Origin: DASQUK01 sp046723645
Lineage (GTDB): Bacteria; Actinomycetota; Acidimicrobiia; Acidimicrobiales; VFJN01
Assembly (NCBI GenBank): GCA_046723645.1
Contig: JBKOUY010000074.1
Coordinates: 1-5,063, forward strand
Length of the DNA: 5,063 bases
Direction: 5' to 3'
How positions within the stretch are numbered: position 1 is the first letter of the stretch; each line of letters starts with the position of its first letter. A program made the position numbers and the translations under genes. Positions 5,027-5,063 of this stretch are shown in pieces. Under the pieces are notes generated by a model that saw only the letters and a list, made by a program, of their open reading frames with translations, made no database searches and was not told the origin of the DNA.

Positions 5027-5063
<37 letters not shown>

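Overview
This window is about 5 kb of high-GC DNA, mostly G or C at third codon positions, from an actinobacterium. The strongest marker is mshA, the first committed gene of mycothiol synthesis, a thiol made almost only by Actinomycetota. Next to it lie the usual actinobacterial companions: a YbjN-domain gene, proC and a very small excisionase/BldC-type helix-turn-helix gene. The iron-type SodB and the unusual CdsA-like membrane protein would suit an uncultured environmental lineage such as Acidimicrobiia, but that placement is inference.

Layout. 1-112: two tandem copies of a 58-bp unit at the left end, each with a perfect hairpin. 140-328 (-): small HTH DNA-binding protein. 434-1234 (-): proC. 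1235-1368: intergenic, with a plausible sigma-70-like promoter for proC. 1369-1836 (-): YbjN-domain protein. 1837-1887: short gap filled mainly by a perfect 10-bp-arm inverted repeat. 1888-3129 (-): mshA. 3130-3296: divergent promoter region with a 7-bp-arm palindrome. 3297-3887 (+): sodB. 3888-4050: convergent intergenic region with four consecutive stem-loops, probably a two-way terminator block. 4051-4956 (-): CdsA-like multi-pass membrane protein whose 5' end is missing. 4959-5063: not genomic; Illumina Nextera adapter, a 10-nt index, the P7 end, AAAA and 33 G.

How the genes fit together. mshA and sodB start back to back and share about 167 bp of upstream DNA. This puts low-molecular-weight thiol synthesis and superoxide removal side by side, so shared oxidative-stress control is possible but unproven. 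ybjN, proC and the HTH gene follow mshA on the same strand. The structured gaps between them suggest separate transcription or processing units rather than one tightly coupled operon. proC is ordinary proline biosynthesis.

I see no CRISPR array, RNA gene, transposase, phage gene or obvious defence system. I do not think the window holds a new multi-gene system. The points most worth a second look are the adapter tail, the hairpin block, the palindromes and the degenerate CdsA-like protein.
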